Assembly: GCA_911728435.2 (NCBI GenBank)
Contig: OU452205.1
Location: 16,622,260-16,686,259 of the forward strand
DNA from: Apoderus coryli
Lineage: Eukaryota; Arthropoda; Insecta; Coleoptera; Attelabidae
Length of the DNA stretch: 64,000 nt
Reading direction: 5' to 3'
Both the position numbers and the translations under genes were made by a program. The notes below the pieces were generated by a model. It did not search any database and was not told the DNA's origin. It was given only the letters and a program-made list of their open reading frames with translations. Below are positions 23,401-32,224 of this stretch, piece after piece; position 1 is the first letter of the stretch, and every line of letters starts with the position of its first letter.

Positions 23401-26340
23401 GCATTTTTACCCTACATTCGTATGCTTTTCTTGTTCGCACAAGTTTTAAATTGTCAGCAACTTCTAGTTATGTGGTAGTTTTCGTTCGTTTCGCCAACAC
23501 GCAACACATGTTATCGCCAGCTTCACTACGGATGTCTGGCCGTTTACTGTTATAGTTTCAATTTTTTTGTAAGGCCATAATAGAATTTTAGGCCATATAG
23601 GTACTCAGAATGAAGAAAAACATTTTAGTGTCAAAATATGAAAGCTATTTGCTTATTCATTTGATGCGTGTGGTTTATACACGAAATACAGTAACCTGCG
23701 TCCTTAGAACTTCAAAGAACCGCGATTGTTTATTGATTACAAGAATGAAAGTCATCCGAATCATTCCATAGGAAATTTATAGAGCAACTTCATTGCGTAA
23801 GACATCGGCAACTATACCTAACTCATAGACAATCGTGGTACCCTAAAATTGTTAAAAGAGTTGGAAGGAGGGGAATTTTTAATAGTAGCAGAACCGCCAA
23901 ATATAGATTTCTAGAAGAATGAAAACACAAAAAACTGACCGTATTTGCTACCATGTGTCTTTGTCATATGTAAATGTCGGGTTTGCGCGAAAAAATTGTA
24001 ATTTCCTTGTTTAAAAAGACAACATTTGTAAATTTCGGCACCGATTTAACCTTAAAAAACTACATTGACCCTGTAACTCACCCAGTTACAGGATGTTTGC
24101 AAATTACAGTAATATAATTAACTAGTAAAAATAGGTGTCATTTTTCTCAAATGAACACCCTGCATATTACATTGTAACTTGCAAGGCAACATCAGATACT
24201 TTGAGATGACATATCATATCCAGATACCTAAATCATCGTGTTTACTAAATAAAGGGTTTTTTCCGGTTTAACTCGACGTGTTACAAACGTAAAAATATTT
24301 TAGAAGTATAGATTAGTATGACACATATAAGCAACCAAATTTTCTGTATAATCCTATGTCTTGTTTTTTTATACATAATAGTTATTTATGTAATAAGTGT
24401 GCGAAGGATAATTTCGCGCATTGAGACAGAAATTTATTTTGACGATGCGCAGCTGAGTCAAAATATCTGTTGAATGCGCGAAATTTCTTCGCACACATAT
24501 TACATACAACATTTTTTCTACAACTGCAGATATTTCGTTTCATCAATAATTACTATTCTAAAGAATACTCATATTATTTATAATAATTATAAATATACCT
24601 TGTATATTTCGTTACTATGAAAAGTAGAATATACCCACATACGCTTTTTTAATTTTGACAAAAAGGTGACAACTAGTTTTTATTGTAATTTCTAATAATT
24701 AAATATTAAGTATGTAAAATATAGAAAATGGAGATATAAGCAGTGACCAAGAGGCAGTATGAAAGGACATACAGTCAATTCAAAGGGTGCTGTAAAACTA
24801 AAAAATTTGAAAAAGTGAGTGAAAATGTTCTGTTTGGATATTTGTACCATTAACGTGAATATTGTGAAGAATATTTAATACCTAACTTAATTAAGAATGT
24901 TTGAACAATTTATATTTTTCATATATTATTAGTACATACAATAAAGTTGAATTCTACGTACTTAGATCGTGTTAAAGTTAGTGCACGCAGTATTTCGCAA
25001 ACACCGGTGCGCGAAGAAAATACTTCGCACATTGGCGTTTGCGAAATATCATTTGTCACATTAAAAGTGGTGAAAAAATGTCAATCTTTTTTGACAATTG
25101 TAGAAAAAATCAATATTATAATACTTAGATCTTAAAGAGGGCTTATTTTTTATGAAAAAGTTTTCATAATATTTTCTTTTTAGGAAGCCTGGTTTCGAAT
25201 CATGGTTGGAGCAATTTTGTTTGTATTTTTATTTTCAAATTAAGTTTCACAAGGTCCGTTTGGCTAGTCGCGTATCGAAGTTTTTTTAGGAATTAATTAA
25301 TTAATTTGATTTTTTCGGTAAAAAATGTTTTTGAAGTTGTAAATCAAATAAAGGAAGTTTTCTGTTTGTAACACATCAATTTGTTTGTTAATTGTACTTG
25401 TTGAAATGTTACTAATCTTACTTTTAAATTAATAACATTTTATTTCCCTTTACAGAGCAATAAAAATCAAAATTTGGACATTATTTCAACGATTATTATA
25501 GTTATATCAAAGAAAAATTAAATTATTAATACACATAAAAATAAAAACAAATAAGTGAGAAAGATGTGAGGGGAATGTTCTTGTATGGAACAAATGAAAA
25601 GGGTCGGCTCCTGCAAATATCTTTAATAATCAAACTGGTCAATTTACATAGAACCAGACATGTTTCTTCTACCTTGTAGACATCATCAGTGGGATTGTAT
25701 AGCAGTAGTTAACACAGGCTTGTAGATATTAGATATATTTAGAAAAATAATGTAGGTATTGGATATAATATAATTTAGTGAGAGTGTTTTATTATTTTTT
25801 TCAAATTTTTTGGTTTTTAAATATGAAAAATATTTGGTTCATTTAATAAAGTTGTATTTTTATGAGTGGTTTTTCTATCACTATTACCTACCTCATTTTC
25901 ATGAGCATATTCGAATATAAATTTTTCAGCGGTAACATCAGCATGTACTTTAAATGAAAAATCATCGGATTATAAAAATGAGGAATAAGAGAATACAACT
26001 ATATGAAATATACCAAAATATTGAAAATAAATTAAAAATCAAAAAATAATACACTTTCTAAGCTAAATTATATAACGTCCAATGCATTCTTCTGATGATG
26101 CCTACCAGGTAGACGAATCATATCGCGTTCTTTTTAAATTGACGAAAGATTGTTTATTAAAGAAATTTTGTGCAGACGACTCTTTTGATTTGTTGCTTAA
26201 AAACAAATGAATTTCACAATACTAATACTTATTAATAACCAATTATTCTCTCTTACCTGATATTTTTTATAATGCTCTACAAGCTGATTTTCAGAGGGAG
26301 GTCGACCATGGTAATTCCTTGCACTATTATGAGAGCTCAT
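8336..26340 (-). CDS. Cat: Catalase, complete gene in eight coding exons
   Basis: Join on the minus strand: 26340-26257, 23129-22858, 22762-22589, 17817-17603, 16199-15897, 12983-12767, 12585-12457, 8483-8336; total 1542 nt, 513 residues plus TAA. Every junction is GT-AG with consistent phase. The heme catalase dismutates hydrogen peroxide to water and oxygen. Visible motifs: the active-site block [20 protein letters not shown] (catalytic His at residue 82), GNNTPVFFI with the distal Asn (about 155/156), [14 protein letters not shown], and the proximal heme-ligand motif [14 protein letters not shown] with its Tyr. Length and motif order match animal catalases. No frameshift or stop is present, so the gene looks functional despite about 16 kb of repeat-filled introns. 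The C-terminus (KFYLSF) lacks an obvious SKL-type peroxisomal signal, though the end is the most variable part. An Ala replaces the usual Pro in the ..AYPDTHR.. motif. Confidence 0.96.
8585..8957. mobile_element. Foldback/MITE-like inverted repeat in catalase intron 7
   Basis: Arms of about 130-140 bp face each other: GCATTAGACGATT..TATTC (8585 on) against its complement ending ATCGTCTAATGG (to 8957), and AAGAATTCGTGGATGAG near 8668-8684 against CTCATCCACGAATTCTTAC at 8821-8840. No coding content. Confidence 0.6.
9706..10413. mobile_element. GC-rich palindrome-bearing non-autonomous element
   Basis: TTTTTCGCCTGCCT (9706-9719) is matched by its exact reverse complement at 10281-10294. Just inside the left end lies a perfect 28 bp palindrome (9735-9762, centre CATATG, arms TTTACCGCCCG). 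Right of the right end, 10312-10413 is a second palindrome with GGCGGTAAAG/CTTTACCGCC ends and a GC-rich centre of CTCGCTCGCTTCGCTCACTCG type. The GC content contrasts with the AT-rich surroundings. The interior is AT-rich and non-coding. Class unknown. Confidence 0.55.
10720..11400 (+). pseudogene. Penelope-like reverse transcriptase fragment
   Basis: Broken frames give [21 protein letters not shown] (read across 10750-10810), then [24 protein letters not shown] sequence at 11018-11075 (family motif Q.DG.AMGSP.SP.LA), then a [18 protein letters not shown] stretch near 11290-11340. These are the RT palm blocks and the segment before GIY-YIG in PLEs. Many stops; lies in catalase intron 7. Confidence 0.68.
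11733..12076. mobile_element. MITE with long TIRs (mariner-type, TA target)
   Basis: Left GGTGTTCGTAAAGTAACG and right complement of GGGGTCCGTAAAGTAACGG. The arms continue through GGGCGA..TTTTCAAAAT.GTAC for about 60 bp or more, with weaker complementarity inside. Flanks TA on the left and TT on the right fit a mutated TA duplication. 344 bp, non-coding. Confidence 0.7.
12132..12165. repeat. Perfect 15-bp hairpin
   Basis: AAAGTGAAGCCAAGA (12132-12146), loop CGTT, then TCTTGGCTTCACTTT (12151-12165). Located in catalase intron 7. Too short for a typical microRNA precursor. Confidence 0.6.
12457..12585 (-). CDS. Cat: Catalase exon 7
   Basis: Acceptor GATTTAG, donor CG|GTAAGT. It encodes [20 protein letters not shown] and [16 protein letters not shown], equivalent to the animal-catalase region after the heme ligand (..NFSQ..FW..VL..). 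Confidence 0.9.
12629..12752. mobile_element. Small MITE in catalase intron 6
   Basis: GTAACCCCTCGTTCGTA at the left is matched by TACGAACAGGGGTTAT at the right, with one mismatch. About 120 bp, squeezed between catalase exons 7 and 6. Confidence 0.55.
12767..12983 (-). CDS. Cat: Catalase exon 6 (heme-ligand Tyr)
   Basis: Acceptor TTATCCAG, donor AAG|GTAAAG. It encodes [20 protein letters not shown] and [14 protein letters not shown], carrying the proximal heme-coordinating tyrosine, and [13 protein letters not shown]. Confidence 0.95.
13365..13627 (-). repeat. tRNA-derived SINE (copy 1)
   Basis: Reverse strand: a tRNA-like head with an A-box region and B box GGTTCTAATCC near 13555-13570, a poly-T stretch, then a body with TTACGTTAGTTTATTGGAA and TATATTATATCTTGTCGGG. 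The same order is present at 40563-40812 (plus) and, split, at 28205-28312/31490-31552. Retrotransposed by a partner LINE; non-coding. Confidence 0.72.
13672..14784 (+). mobile_element. Defective mariner-type element, TA target duplication
   Basis: TIRs CAGGGTGTCCCC (13672) and GGGGCACCCTG (to 14784) continue inward for over 100 bp (CCCAAAGGGTG; AAATTTTGACATAAGTGATT; TATTCAAAATGGTCATAA). TA flanks both sides. The 1.1 kb element holds only the 3' two-thirds of a transposase. It lies in catalase intron 5. Confidence 0.85.
13880..14568 (+). pseudogene. Mariner-type transposase remnant
   Basis: Broken frames carry [14 protein letters not shown] (second Asp block) near 14235-14280, then [12 protein letters not shown].. 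near 14340-14375 where the third catalytic position is damaged, and an intact C-terminal frame from 14380 ending GEDFEHLRL. The pattern resembles the intact transposase at 51912-52985 (NGSHFQHLLM end), but the nucleotide sequences are different, so these are separate families of the same type. Confidence 0.75.
14800..15300 (+). repeat. Dispersed repeat (copy 2, longest)
   Basis: Shares AATTTTCTCGA.TTATGGGGGCAAATATCAAAAGT, CGACCCCTACTGAT and TGTCCACCCCTATCACA..GCTTAAGCGATTTCAACC with 32225-32484. The tail CTTCCAT.TGGAAA.GGTCTTAATCGTCT continues to the end shared with 3845-3955 and 35211-35337. An internal inverted copy (AGCGATTTCAACCAAAATCT near 14960 against AGATTTTGGTTGAAATCGCT near 15100) makes the centre palindromic. 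Non-coding. Confidence 0.65.
15310..15890. other. Catalase intron 5, no element identified
   Basis: AT-rich, with a short hairpin AGAGCGG..CCGCTCT at about 15643-15671. No coding signal. Confidence 0.4.
15897..16199 (-). CDS. Cat: Catalase exon 5
   Basis: Acceptor CTTCCAG, donor CCAG|GTAATT. It encodes [20 protein letters not shown], the [20 protein letters not shown] block and [15 protein letters not shown] up to AHLVPG. Confidence 0.95.
16714..17100 (+). pseudogene. Possible LTR-retrotransposon gag remnant
   Basis: Starts ATGGAAGAAAATAAAGACG. After several frame breaks it gives [20 protein letters not shown] followed by [12 protein letters not shown], which resembles the start of Gypsy-type gag (KPPTFDG..SW..Y..QF). 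Charged, coiled-coil-like sequence precedes it. No LTRs found. Lies in catalase intron 4. Confidence 0.4.
17603..17817 (-). CDS. Cat: Catalase exon 4
   Basis: Acceptor ATTTCAG, donor CAAG|GTGGGA. It encodes [20 protein letters not shown], then [19 protein letters not shown] and the KFHYRTNQG segment. Confidence 0.95.
18290..19440 (-). pseudogene. LINE (non-LTR) 3' fragment, reverse transcriptase and C-terminus
   Basis: Minus-strand frames: [20 protein letters not shown] then [14 protein letters not shown] (RT catalytic F/YADD) at 19421-19218, and [20 protein letters not shown] then [20 protein letters not shown] at 18780-18600, the typical C-terminal tail of insect jockey/CR1-like LINEs. The 3' end is an (ATT)n tract at 18300-18330. 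The region between the blocks has stops and shifts. Lies in catalase intron 3. Confidence 0.78.
21263..22094. mobile_element. TIR element with repeated ATCAAATTGACA motifs, TA target
   Basis: Ends TACCTTTTCGAATTCAAATTGG and the matching complement, flanked by TA at 21261-21262 and 22095-22096. The subterminal 100-200 bp on both sides repeat (A)ATCAAAAT.AAATTGACA-type units many times. The interior holds a transposase fragment on the minus strand. Nested in the decayed mariner of catalase intron 3. Confidence 0.75.
21454..21820 (-). pseudogene. DDE (Tc1/IS630-like) transposase C-terminal fragment
   Basis: Minus-strand frame includes [20 protein letters not shown], the PYSP.LNPIE..W motif that carries the third catalytic acid (Glu) in DDE_3 transposases. 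An in-frame stop follows, and then [20 protein letters not shown] to LLFKIR. Only the last third of the protein is present, so the element could move only with help in trans. Confidence 0.65.
22589..22762 (-). CDS. Cat: Catalase exon 3 (distal Asn)
   Basis: Acceptor TTCTTAG, donor AG|GTAAGT. It encodes [20 protein letters not shown] and [17 protein letters not shown]. Too fragmented to appear as a long frame, but the phase joins both neighbours exactly. Confidence 0.93.
22858..23129 (-). CDS. Cat: Catalase exon 2 (catalytic His)
   Basis: Acceptor TGCTTAG, donor AG|GTAAGC. It encodes [20 protein letters not shown] through the [18 protein letters not shown] block with the distal catalytic histidine. 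It ends in a split Arg codon. Confidence 0.95.
23221..23400. repeat. Near-perfect palindrome with about 80-bp arms (catalase intron 1)
   Basis: AAATTACTGA..ATTACCTGTAAATAAT is mirrored by ATAATTTACAGGTAAT..CAGTAATTTTC. The centre is GGTAATATACGTAAAATATT facing ACGTATATTACC. MITE-like or a hairpin insertion; it lies about 90 bp upstream of exon 2 and would form a hairpin in the pre-mRNA. Confidence 0.65.
23401..24385. other. Catalase intron 1, no element identified
   Basis: AT-rich; no coding or repeat signal I can support. Confidence 0.4.
24390..24512. mobile_element. Foldback MITE with GTGTGCGAAG ends
   Basis: GTGTGCGAAGGATAATTTCG at the left faces CGAAATTTCTTCGCACAC at the right. Inner CGCATTGAGACAGA faces TCTGTTGAATGCG, and the flanks TATGTAATAA and TATTACATA extend the symmetry. 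A related but smaller hairpin (GGTGCGCGAAGA, TACTTCGCAC) lies at about 24975-25060. Confidence 0.6.
25610..25760 (-). repeat. Penelope-like terminus fragment
   Basis: Contains the hammerhead core described at 25663-25689, flanked by AT-rich sequence; no ORF accompanies it. Lies in catalase intron 1. Confidence 0.5.
25663..25689 (-). ncRNA. Hammerhead ribozyme, palindromic stem III (ACATGT)
   Basis: Minus strand: CTGATGA, stem II TCTAC-AAG-GTAGA, GAAACATGTC then TGG. The stem III strand ACATGT is self-complementary, the triplet GTC is the classical cleavage site, and TGG after it pairs with CCA just before CTGATGA (stem I). All three helices can be drawn, most easily as a dimer. Confidence 0.65.
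26257..26340 (-). CDS. Cat: Catalase exon 1 (start codon)
   Basis: ATG at 26340-26338, 28 codons beginning [19 protein letters not shown]; donor CAG|GTAAGA. The start is chosen because this is the only in-frame exon upstream of the conserved core, and it joins exon 2 in phase 0. Confidence 0.8.
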
Positions 26341-26424
26341 TTTTCTTAAATATTTGAAAAATGATATAATCGTTTCACAGTTTAAAGCTTTTTTGAACTA
26401 AGTTGTAAATCAAATTTGTTTTTG

Positions 26425-26432
26425 TATTTATA
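26425..26432 (-). promoter_or_regulatory. Candidate TATA box for catalase
   Basis: Minus strand TATAAATA about 85-95 bp upstream of the catalase ATG would place transcription start near 26395-26400 and give a 5' UTR of roughly 55-60 nt. In AT-rich DNA such a motif can arise by chance, and an upstream non-coding exon is possible. Confidence 0.35.
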
Positions 26433-26519
26433 TGCATTTTCTTGTTGATTTAGTACCGGAAGTTATTGCGAGTAATGAAAATAATAAGCACATACTTTTA
26501 TCTCGTAACCAAAATAATT

Positions 26520-27600
26520 AGTTTTACCACAACAATGTTTATTTGTTGGCGTTCATACTGATATTTGTATTTTTAATTTCGTTCCCACGAAAGCTTTTCT
26601 TGCATAATAATTTCAAAAATACCTGCACAAGTTAAAGGGACAATATCTAAAAATCAATAATCCTAAAGTATTATGATTTTGCTGCATAATATCACAACCT
26701 TTTGAAAATGGGACGAGTTTAGGGAAAATTTTAAATTTAAAATATTAAACAGCAACACTATAACAAAACCCGTTGAATATCTGAACTCTCATAGCTATCG
26801 ACGTTATTTAAACTCAAATAATATACAGTATTCAAACCGCAAAGTGAAAAAATTATTAGCGTACACACTTCATTCTAACTCTGGTCTGGAATTGTAACCA
26901 CTATGGCTAACCCATTAGCGTGAGAAAGGGAAAAAAGGGATTCCTTGGACACGAACCCCCAGATGGCAACCTAACCTATACTTAATACCTGCAGCGTTGC
27001 AAAAGTACGAAGAACTTCCTGCAAAACCATTCAAGTTTTTTACATTCCGACAGTTTTATTATCCTACCGACCCCTAGGACCAGGTCGTTGTCGGACTTAT
27101 GGATGGGTTAGACTTAGCGATGATACATCATCATCCTGCGTTTTGAGAGAACTAAACACACGATTGTTTGGGAAATCTGAGTGATTACTCAGGATAATCC
27201 AAAAATAATATTGCGATATTTATACCCAAAATTAATGCCACCTTTCTTATGACAAATGGAACGCCCTGTACATAATTATATTTTTGGATTGGTTATCTGT
27301 TTTGGAGTATTTTGTTGGCACTTCCCTATACATGTATTCGACTGTTTTTGAAAAAATAATTTATTTTAGCCCAAAACACGTCATGGGAAAATATTCGCCA
27401 TTTCGTCACCTAAATAGACAAACCCTTGACATTTTAATGGTAGTTCGAGGATATCTTAGAAACATTACAATATTAATTGTCTTGATCCTTAAGGCTACAG
27501 AATGGTCGCAAACTCGTGTTATCTACTAAATAAATAAAAGGTTTTCCATTTAAAATAAGAAAGTTGGACCAACCGGTATAACCGGAAGTAGCAGAACGAT
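26520..27600. other. Upstream of catalase, no gene recognised
   Basis: AT-rich. 27253-27273 carries a lone CGCCCTGTACA end, i.e. CAGGGCG on the other strand, probably the relic of a CAGGGTG-type transposon terminus. Short frames show no protein pattern. Confidence 0.4.
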
Positions 27601-27602
27601 AT

Positions 27603-28018
27603 TTTTTTAGTTTGACCGTAGACATATAGTGTTAGTTTCTAAATATGTTCTTGGGCTAAGCAACACAGACTTTGTGCGCTATTTAGCGTTAATACATATT
27701 GTGGCATATATTAGTAGCTAACAGAATTCGTAGGCCCCATTGTATTTCGTGAAAGGGTTTGGGAGCTATGATTTTTTTAGTTTGACCGTAGACATATAGG
27801 GTTAGTTTCTAAATATGTTATTGGGCTAAGCAACACAGACTTTGTGCGCTATTTAGCCCTAGTACATATTGTGGCATATGTTTGTAGCTAACAGAATTCG
27901 TAGGCCCCATTGTATTTCGTGAAAGGGTTTGGGAGCTATGATTTTTTTAGTTTGACCGTAGACATAAGGGGTTAGCTTCTAAATATGTTCTTGGTCTAAG
28001 TAACACAGACTTTGTGTA
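27603..28018. repeat. Tandem repeat, 170-bp unit, about 2.4 copies
   Basis: TTTGACCGTAGACATA recurs at 27611, 27781 and 27951; AACAGAATTCGTAGGCCCCA and GAAAGGGTTTGGGAGCTATG recur with the same 170 bp spacing. Units differ at few positions. Satellite-like. Confidence 0.85.
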
Positions 28019-28204
28019 TAATCCCCGTGTATGTTATGTAAATATTTAGAGCCGTATTCAACATCCACCACTTTTAAGTAGAATCGGTTCTAACTTTAAA
28101 AGCATTTTTAGGAAGTTTTGTATTCAAGCAGCATTTTTATAACACTTTTAACAAAAAGCTCTTTTAAGGGAAATAATATTCGGCAACACCGTTGACGATT
28201 TGTA

Positions 28205-28312
28205 AAAAAATCGGTTGAGTCGCCCCAAAACTTTCCCGCCAAGATATAATATAATTAAAAATATATGACCTGCGTAACGAAACAGAATTTTAATAATAAT
28301 AATTATTATATT
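28205..28312 (-). repeat. tRNA-derived SINE copy 2, 3' half (split by LINE)
   Basis: CCCAAAACTTTCCCG.CAAGATATAATATAATT and TATATGACCTGCGTAACGAA match 13365 onward and the reverse complement of 40700-40800. The missing half resumes at 31490 after the LINE. Confidence 0.7.
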
Positions 28313-28389
28313 TCTAACTTATCAACATTATGCACCATGAGTCTTTTTAATCCATATAGTATGTTTTTCAGCCCTGTGACAGCTAATGT

Positions 28390-29086
28390 TGTTGCAAAAA
28401 CAATACAGAGAATCCCTAATAAGAGGTCTACTTAGACTGCATTCCAATAAAATTAGTCAAACATTCTTTGGATGTGGTGTCACCTATGATAGCCGAGCTA
28501 ACAAATATGTCTGTTCAATGTGGAATTTTTCCGGATAAACTAAAAAACGCCCTTATTATACCTATATACAAAAAAGGGAATAATTTGGCCCCTGAAAATT
28601 ATAGGCCGATAGCGTTGTTCTGCATCCTGTCTAAGATTATCGAAAAACTGGTAGCGGACAGAACTTTTAGTTTAGTTTTTTGAATGCTGGTAACATTTTG
28701 AGTGAATGTCAGCACGGATTCAGGGAGGGCTTTTCAACAGAGACAGGTACATCATAGTTTGTTCAACGGGTGCATGACCTGACAGATAACGGGTTTTATG
28801 TGGTAGCGTTTCTGTTTGACTTGTCGAATGCATTTGATGTGGTTGACAGAGGCTTTTTGTGTAGTAAGCTGTAGAGCCTCGGAATACGCGGACCGATTAA
28901 CACATAGATTAAATCTTATCTAACAAACAGAAGGATAGTGGTCAGGGTGAGATCAGTCATATCGGACTTTCGGTGCATCGATTTGGGAACGCCTCAGGGT
29001 AGCATTCTTGGCCTCCTACTCTTTTTGCTTTACATCAATGATCTTCCCCTTAATATCACGCATGGCTCACTTTATGTGTATGCTGA
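28390..29086 (+). pseudogene. Plus-strand LINE reverse transcriptase, part 1
   Basis: Pieces in order: NKRST.(L)DCIPIKLVKHSLDVV, LKNALIIPIYKKGN (RT block), LAPENYRPIALFCILSKIIE, QHGFREGFSTET, VVAFLFDLSNAFDVVDRGF, GTPQGSILGLLLFLLYINDL and YVYADD. The frame breaks exactly after YADD, where an opposing LINE is inserted, and resumes at 30575. Stops near 28681 and 28760 show it is dead. Confidence 0.85.
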
Positions 29087-30570
29087 TGATATAATAATAA
29101 TAATAATAATAATAAAACGTTTATTAGCTCAGATAAAGAAACAATAATTAACCCTATACGAGTACCTTACTGAACTAAAAGGCATTAGATGCAGCTTCTC
29201 AACACAGTTGAGTGCTGTTGTAGCCTAACATAATAGAACTATGAAAAATTGATAGAGCAATAATTAATTTTATTAGATTAGATTATTTTGATGATATCTC
29301 CACTTAATAAATATCGAATACATTTTATTTAAAACACACAATCTTATAACAACCCAAAAAACTAAAAAAAATTTTTTTTTTCCTTTCCTTTCCTTTTTTT
29401 TTTTTAATAGTATCTAAGTAATAAATGTTTTCCATACAAACATTTCTTCTTATTAAACTTTCAAAAATTCCACATCCACCGCCGTTAGCTTTCCTCGTGA
29501 TCCTGCCAAAAATTTGAATATCTTGGAACACCCGTGTTGAAATTATTTATTTTTTAAACTATTCTTGATTGTTTTTGCAAACGTCATCACCGAAGAAGAG
29601 AAATCTTTAACCCGTAGTTTATTTATTAATGATGCAGCCGTGTAAGAAAAAGACCGTTTGAAAATTTGTTTTTTATGAGCTGGAATCGTTAAAAGGTTCC
29701 TTCGCCTTATGTTTAAATTATGAACATCAGTTCGAAAAACTATTTTTTGATGGAGGTATGGAGGAGTGCGAAACTTTAAAATTTTATAATAAAAACTAGC
29801 CGCATAACCATACGTCGATTGTACATATTAAGCCAACCTACTTCTTCTAGTTTATGAGATATTCTTTGTCTTCTCCTGATGCCATAAAACAATCTCAAAC
29901 AGGAGTTCTGAACTTTATGAATACGCCTAGTGTCCACACTGTCAAGACAGGGGCCATACACATTGTCACAGAAACCGAAATGCGACAATACGAGCATATC
30001 GCAAAGAGATGCTTTAACTTTCACACTTAAAAAATGTCTCTGCGAGTAAATTCTTTTCAAGGACCCATAGGCAATCTTTAGTTTTGTTGTGACATGCTCT
30101 TTGAACCTCAACTTATTGTCCATGATCAGCCCTAAATTTTTTGAAAAATTTTTAAATGGTATTTGTTCAGAATTGACCTTAATCGTAATATTATTCAGAA
30201 TTTCATCCCTTACGTTATTGTTGGAAAATAGAAGACATACGGTTTTTTTTGGATTCAATTTAAGCAAGTGGTTATCGGAGACTTCTAAAAGACCCTGTAG
30301 GTCCTCATTGATTTGCTCAGCAGCCGTATGCATGTCCCCTAGGCTAAAAGCCTTATAAATTTGTGTATCGTCAGCATACATATGATATTCAGAGTATTTC
30401 AGATTTTGAACAAAGTTTGTCGTATACATTGTGTACAGAATCGGAGCAAGTATACTTCCTTGAGGGACCCCACTTTCAATTTTCAAACTATTAGACATAT
30501 TGTTTTTAATATATACTCGTTGGCTTCTATTGTTTAAAAAGGATTCAATTAGGCTTGCAGCATCTTATAC
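29087..30570 (-). pseudogene. Minus-strand LINE inserted into the plus-strand LINE
   Basis: Longest frame 30498-29776 (240 codons) plus upstream AASLIESFLNNRSQRVYIK: GVPQGSILAPILYTMYTTNF, YHMYADDTQIYKAF (RT catalytic YADD), KLNPKKTVCLLFSN, FKNFSKNLGLIMDNKLRFKE and KVQNSCLRLFYGIRRRQRIS. The C-terminal tail continues in broken frames to about 29400, followed by a T/A-rich 3' region and an (AAT)n tail at 29091-29115. It is jockey-like and 5'-truncated at the RT palm. Confidence 0.85.
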
Positions 30571-30574
30571 CTTA

Positions 30575-31485
30575 TACATATATACCACAGTATTACTATC
30601 TGATAAGGATCCTGGAGCATTGGACCGCAAGATCAATATCACCCTCCATGAGTTTCAAGTGTGGTGTTATAAAAACCGCTTAATCATAAATTTTGACAAA
30701 ACAGTGGCTATATGTTTCAACAGATACAAGTCCCTTAATCTGGACATAAATTTCAATCAGTGACGCATGCCGCTATCACAATCGGCCAAACTTTTAGGGG
30801 TTTTTGTGGATGAGAAACATATACCTATTGAGATCTTTGAAAACTTTTATGAGTATTCCATCACTTGTCTCCATTTATTATGTGCCGATTTATTCGGTTA
30901 TTGCCTATAATATTGTGGTCTGGGGAAGAAGTATTGAGATTGACAGGGTGTTTATACTGCAGAACATTCCATTTAGAGGAACATGCAGAGATGTTTTCGA
31001 AAACATAAGTTGCTTACGGTCATCTCAATCTATCTGTATAAATTGCTTTGTCATACATTTAAAAATCGAAAAAGCGCGCGTGCTTGTGGCTGTAGCCACC
31101 AATAATTTACTCGAGGAAGACATCGCCTATGTCTGCTGCGACCTGGATATGAGTTTTTTAGGAAATCATCCGAGTACTCCAGTTTATGTTTTTACAATCT
31201 TCTACCCGAAGACTTGAGAGCTTGTCAGACTGAGAGAGAGTTCAAAAATAAATTAAAAAATATTCTCACTTCTAAGGCTTACTATAGCTTGCTTGGAATT
31301 TTCTGCAAATAAGAACTTTATAGGTGTTACCTCTAGATGTAAGTCAATGTTTCTGTATATGTACATATTTGTACTGTGTCTGGAGTATTTTATTTATTGT
31401 TTTCATTTTTAATGTATTGTTTTTATGCTGAACCTTTTATTGCAGTTGTCTGTTGTATATAGTTTGACGGAATAAAGATTATTAT
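30575..31485 (+). pseudogene. Plus-strand LINE reverse transcriptase, part 2 and 3' end
   Basis: Directly continues part 1: TTVLLSDKDPGALDRKINIT, VWCYKNRLIINFDKTVAICF, SQSAKLLGVFVDEK, YNLLPEDLRACQTEREFKNK. The 3' end is GGAATAAAGATTATTATTAT near 31470. Together the halves give the C-terminal half of one LINE. Confidence 0.8.
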
Positions 31486-31489
31486 TATT

Positions 31490-31552
31490 ATATTATAATT
31501 GTATTATGTGCATTATTTTGAATAAACTAACGTAACAAACTAACTACTTTAT
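31490..31552 (-). repeat. tRNA-derived SINE copy 2, 5' part (after LINE insertion)
   Basis: ATTGTATTATGTGCATTATT and AATAAACTAACGTAACAAAC match 13460-13520, completing the half at 28205-28312. It is cut short by the LINE fragment starting at 31553, so the tRNA head is missing. Confidence 0.65.
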
Positions 31553-32215
31553 TCGCGATCTGCTCCCAGTTGTTTTTCACATCTGAGTCACACTTCTTCA
31601 TGTTGGTCTTAAGAACATCCTTATACCTCTTTTGCTGCCTCCCGGATTTCGCCGACGTTAAGCTGTGAATAAAAGATTTTCTTAGGAAGGCGTTCCGTTG
31701 GCATGCGGATTACGTGGCCAGTCCAACGCAGCTGGGGCCTCACAATTCAGCTTCCTCCAGAACGCTGATGTTTGTTCGTCGGTCCTGCCATTTGATTCCA
31801 ATAATTCTTCTAAGACATCGTTGATGGTACTTCTCTAGGGTTTTTAAATGCCCCCGATAAGTGGTCCAAGACTCACAGCTATACGTAAGGGTAGGAACTA
31901 CAATAGCATTATACACTAGCAACTTAGTTCGAACGTCGATGTTATGATTATCGAAGACTCTCGTCCTCAGTCGGCCAAAAGATGCACTTGCCCATCTTAT
32001 ACGATGCTGAATTTCATCATCGATACTTGCGTTCGCCGCGAGAATGCTGCCGAGGTAAGAGAAACTCTCGATGTTCTGAAGTCTGTCACCGTTAACTCAA
32101 ATATGTGGTGGGACAGCCACAGTGTTTGGTGCTGGTTGGTAGAAAATCTGTGTTTTCTTTATATTTAGTTCAAGCCCCATATTCCTGTATGCGCTGTTAA
32201 ATGCAGTTAGTATAT
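31553..32215 (-). pseudogene. RTE/CR1-like LINE C-terminal fragment
   Basis: Minus-strand frames: GDRLQNIESFSYLGSILAAN, DDEIQHRIRWASASFGRLRT, LLVYNAIVVPTLTYSCESWT, ALE-type segment LEKYHQRCLRRIIGIKWQDR, then IFYSQL-like and KRYKDVLKTNMKKCDSDVKN. This is the end of the LINE ORF2 often annotated as endonuclease-reverse transcriptase. Frames break several times. Confidence 0.78.
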
Positions 32216-32224
32216 ATTGAAGAT

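Noticed and set aside
24947..25135. 62-codon frame in catalase intron 1
   Set aside because: Spans a foldback hairpin (GCGCGAAG..CTTCGCAC); protein has no motif.
30500..30763. Start of a new gene at 30500
   Set aside because: The first part is antisense of the inserted LINE; only from about 30575 does it continue the plus-strand LINE RT.
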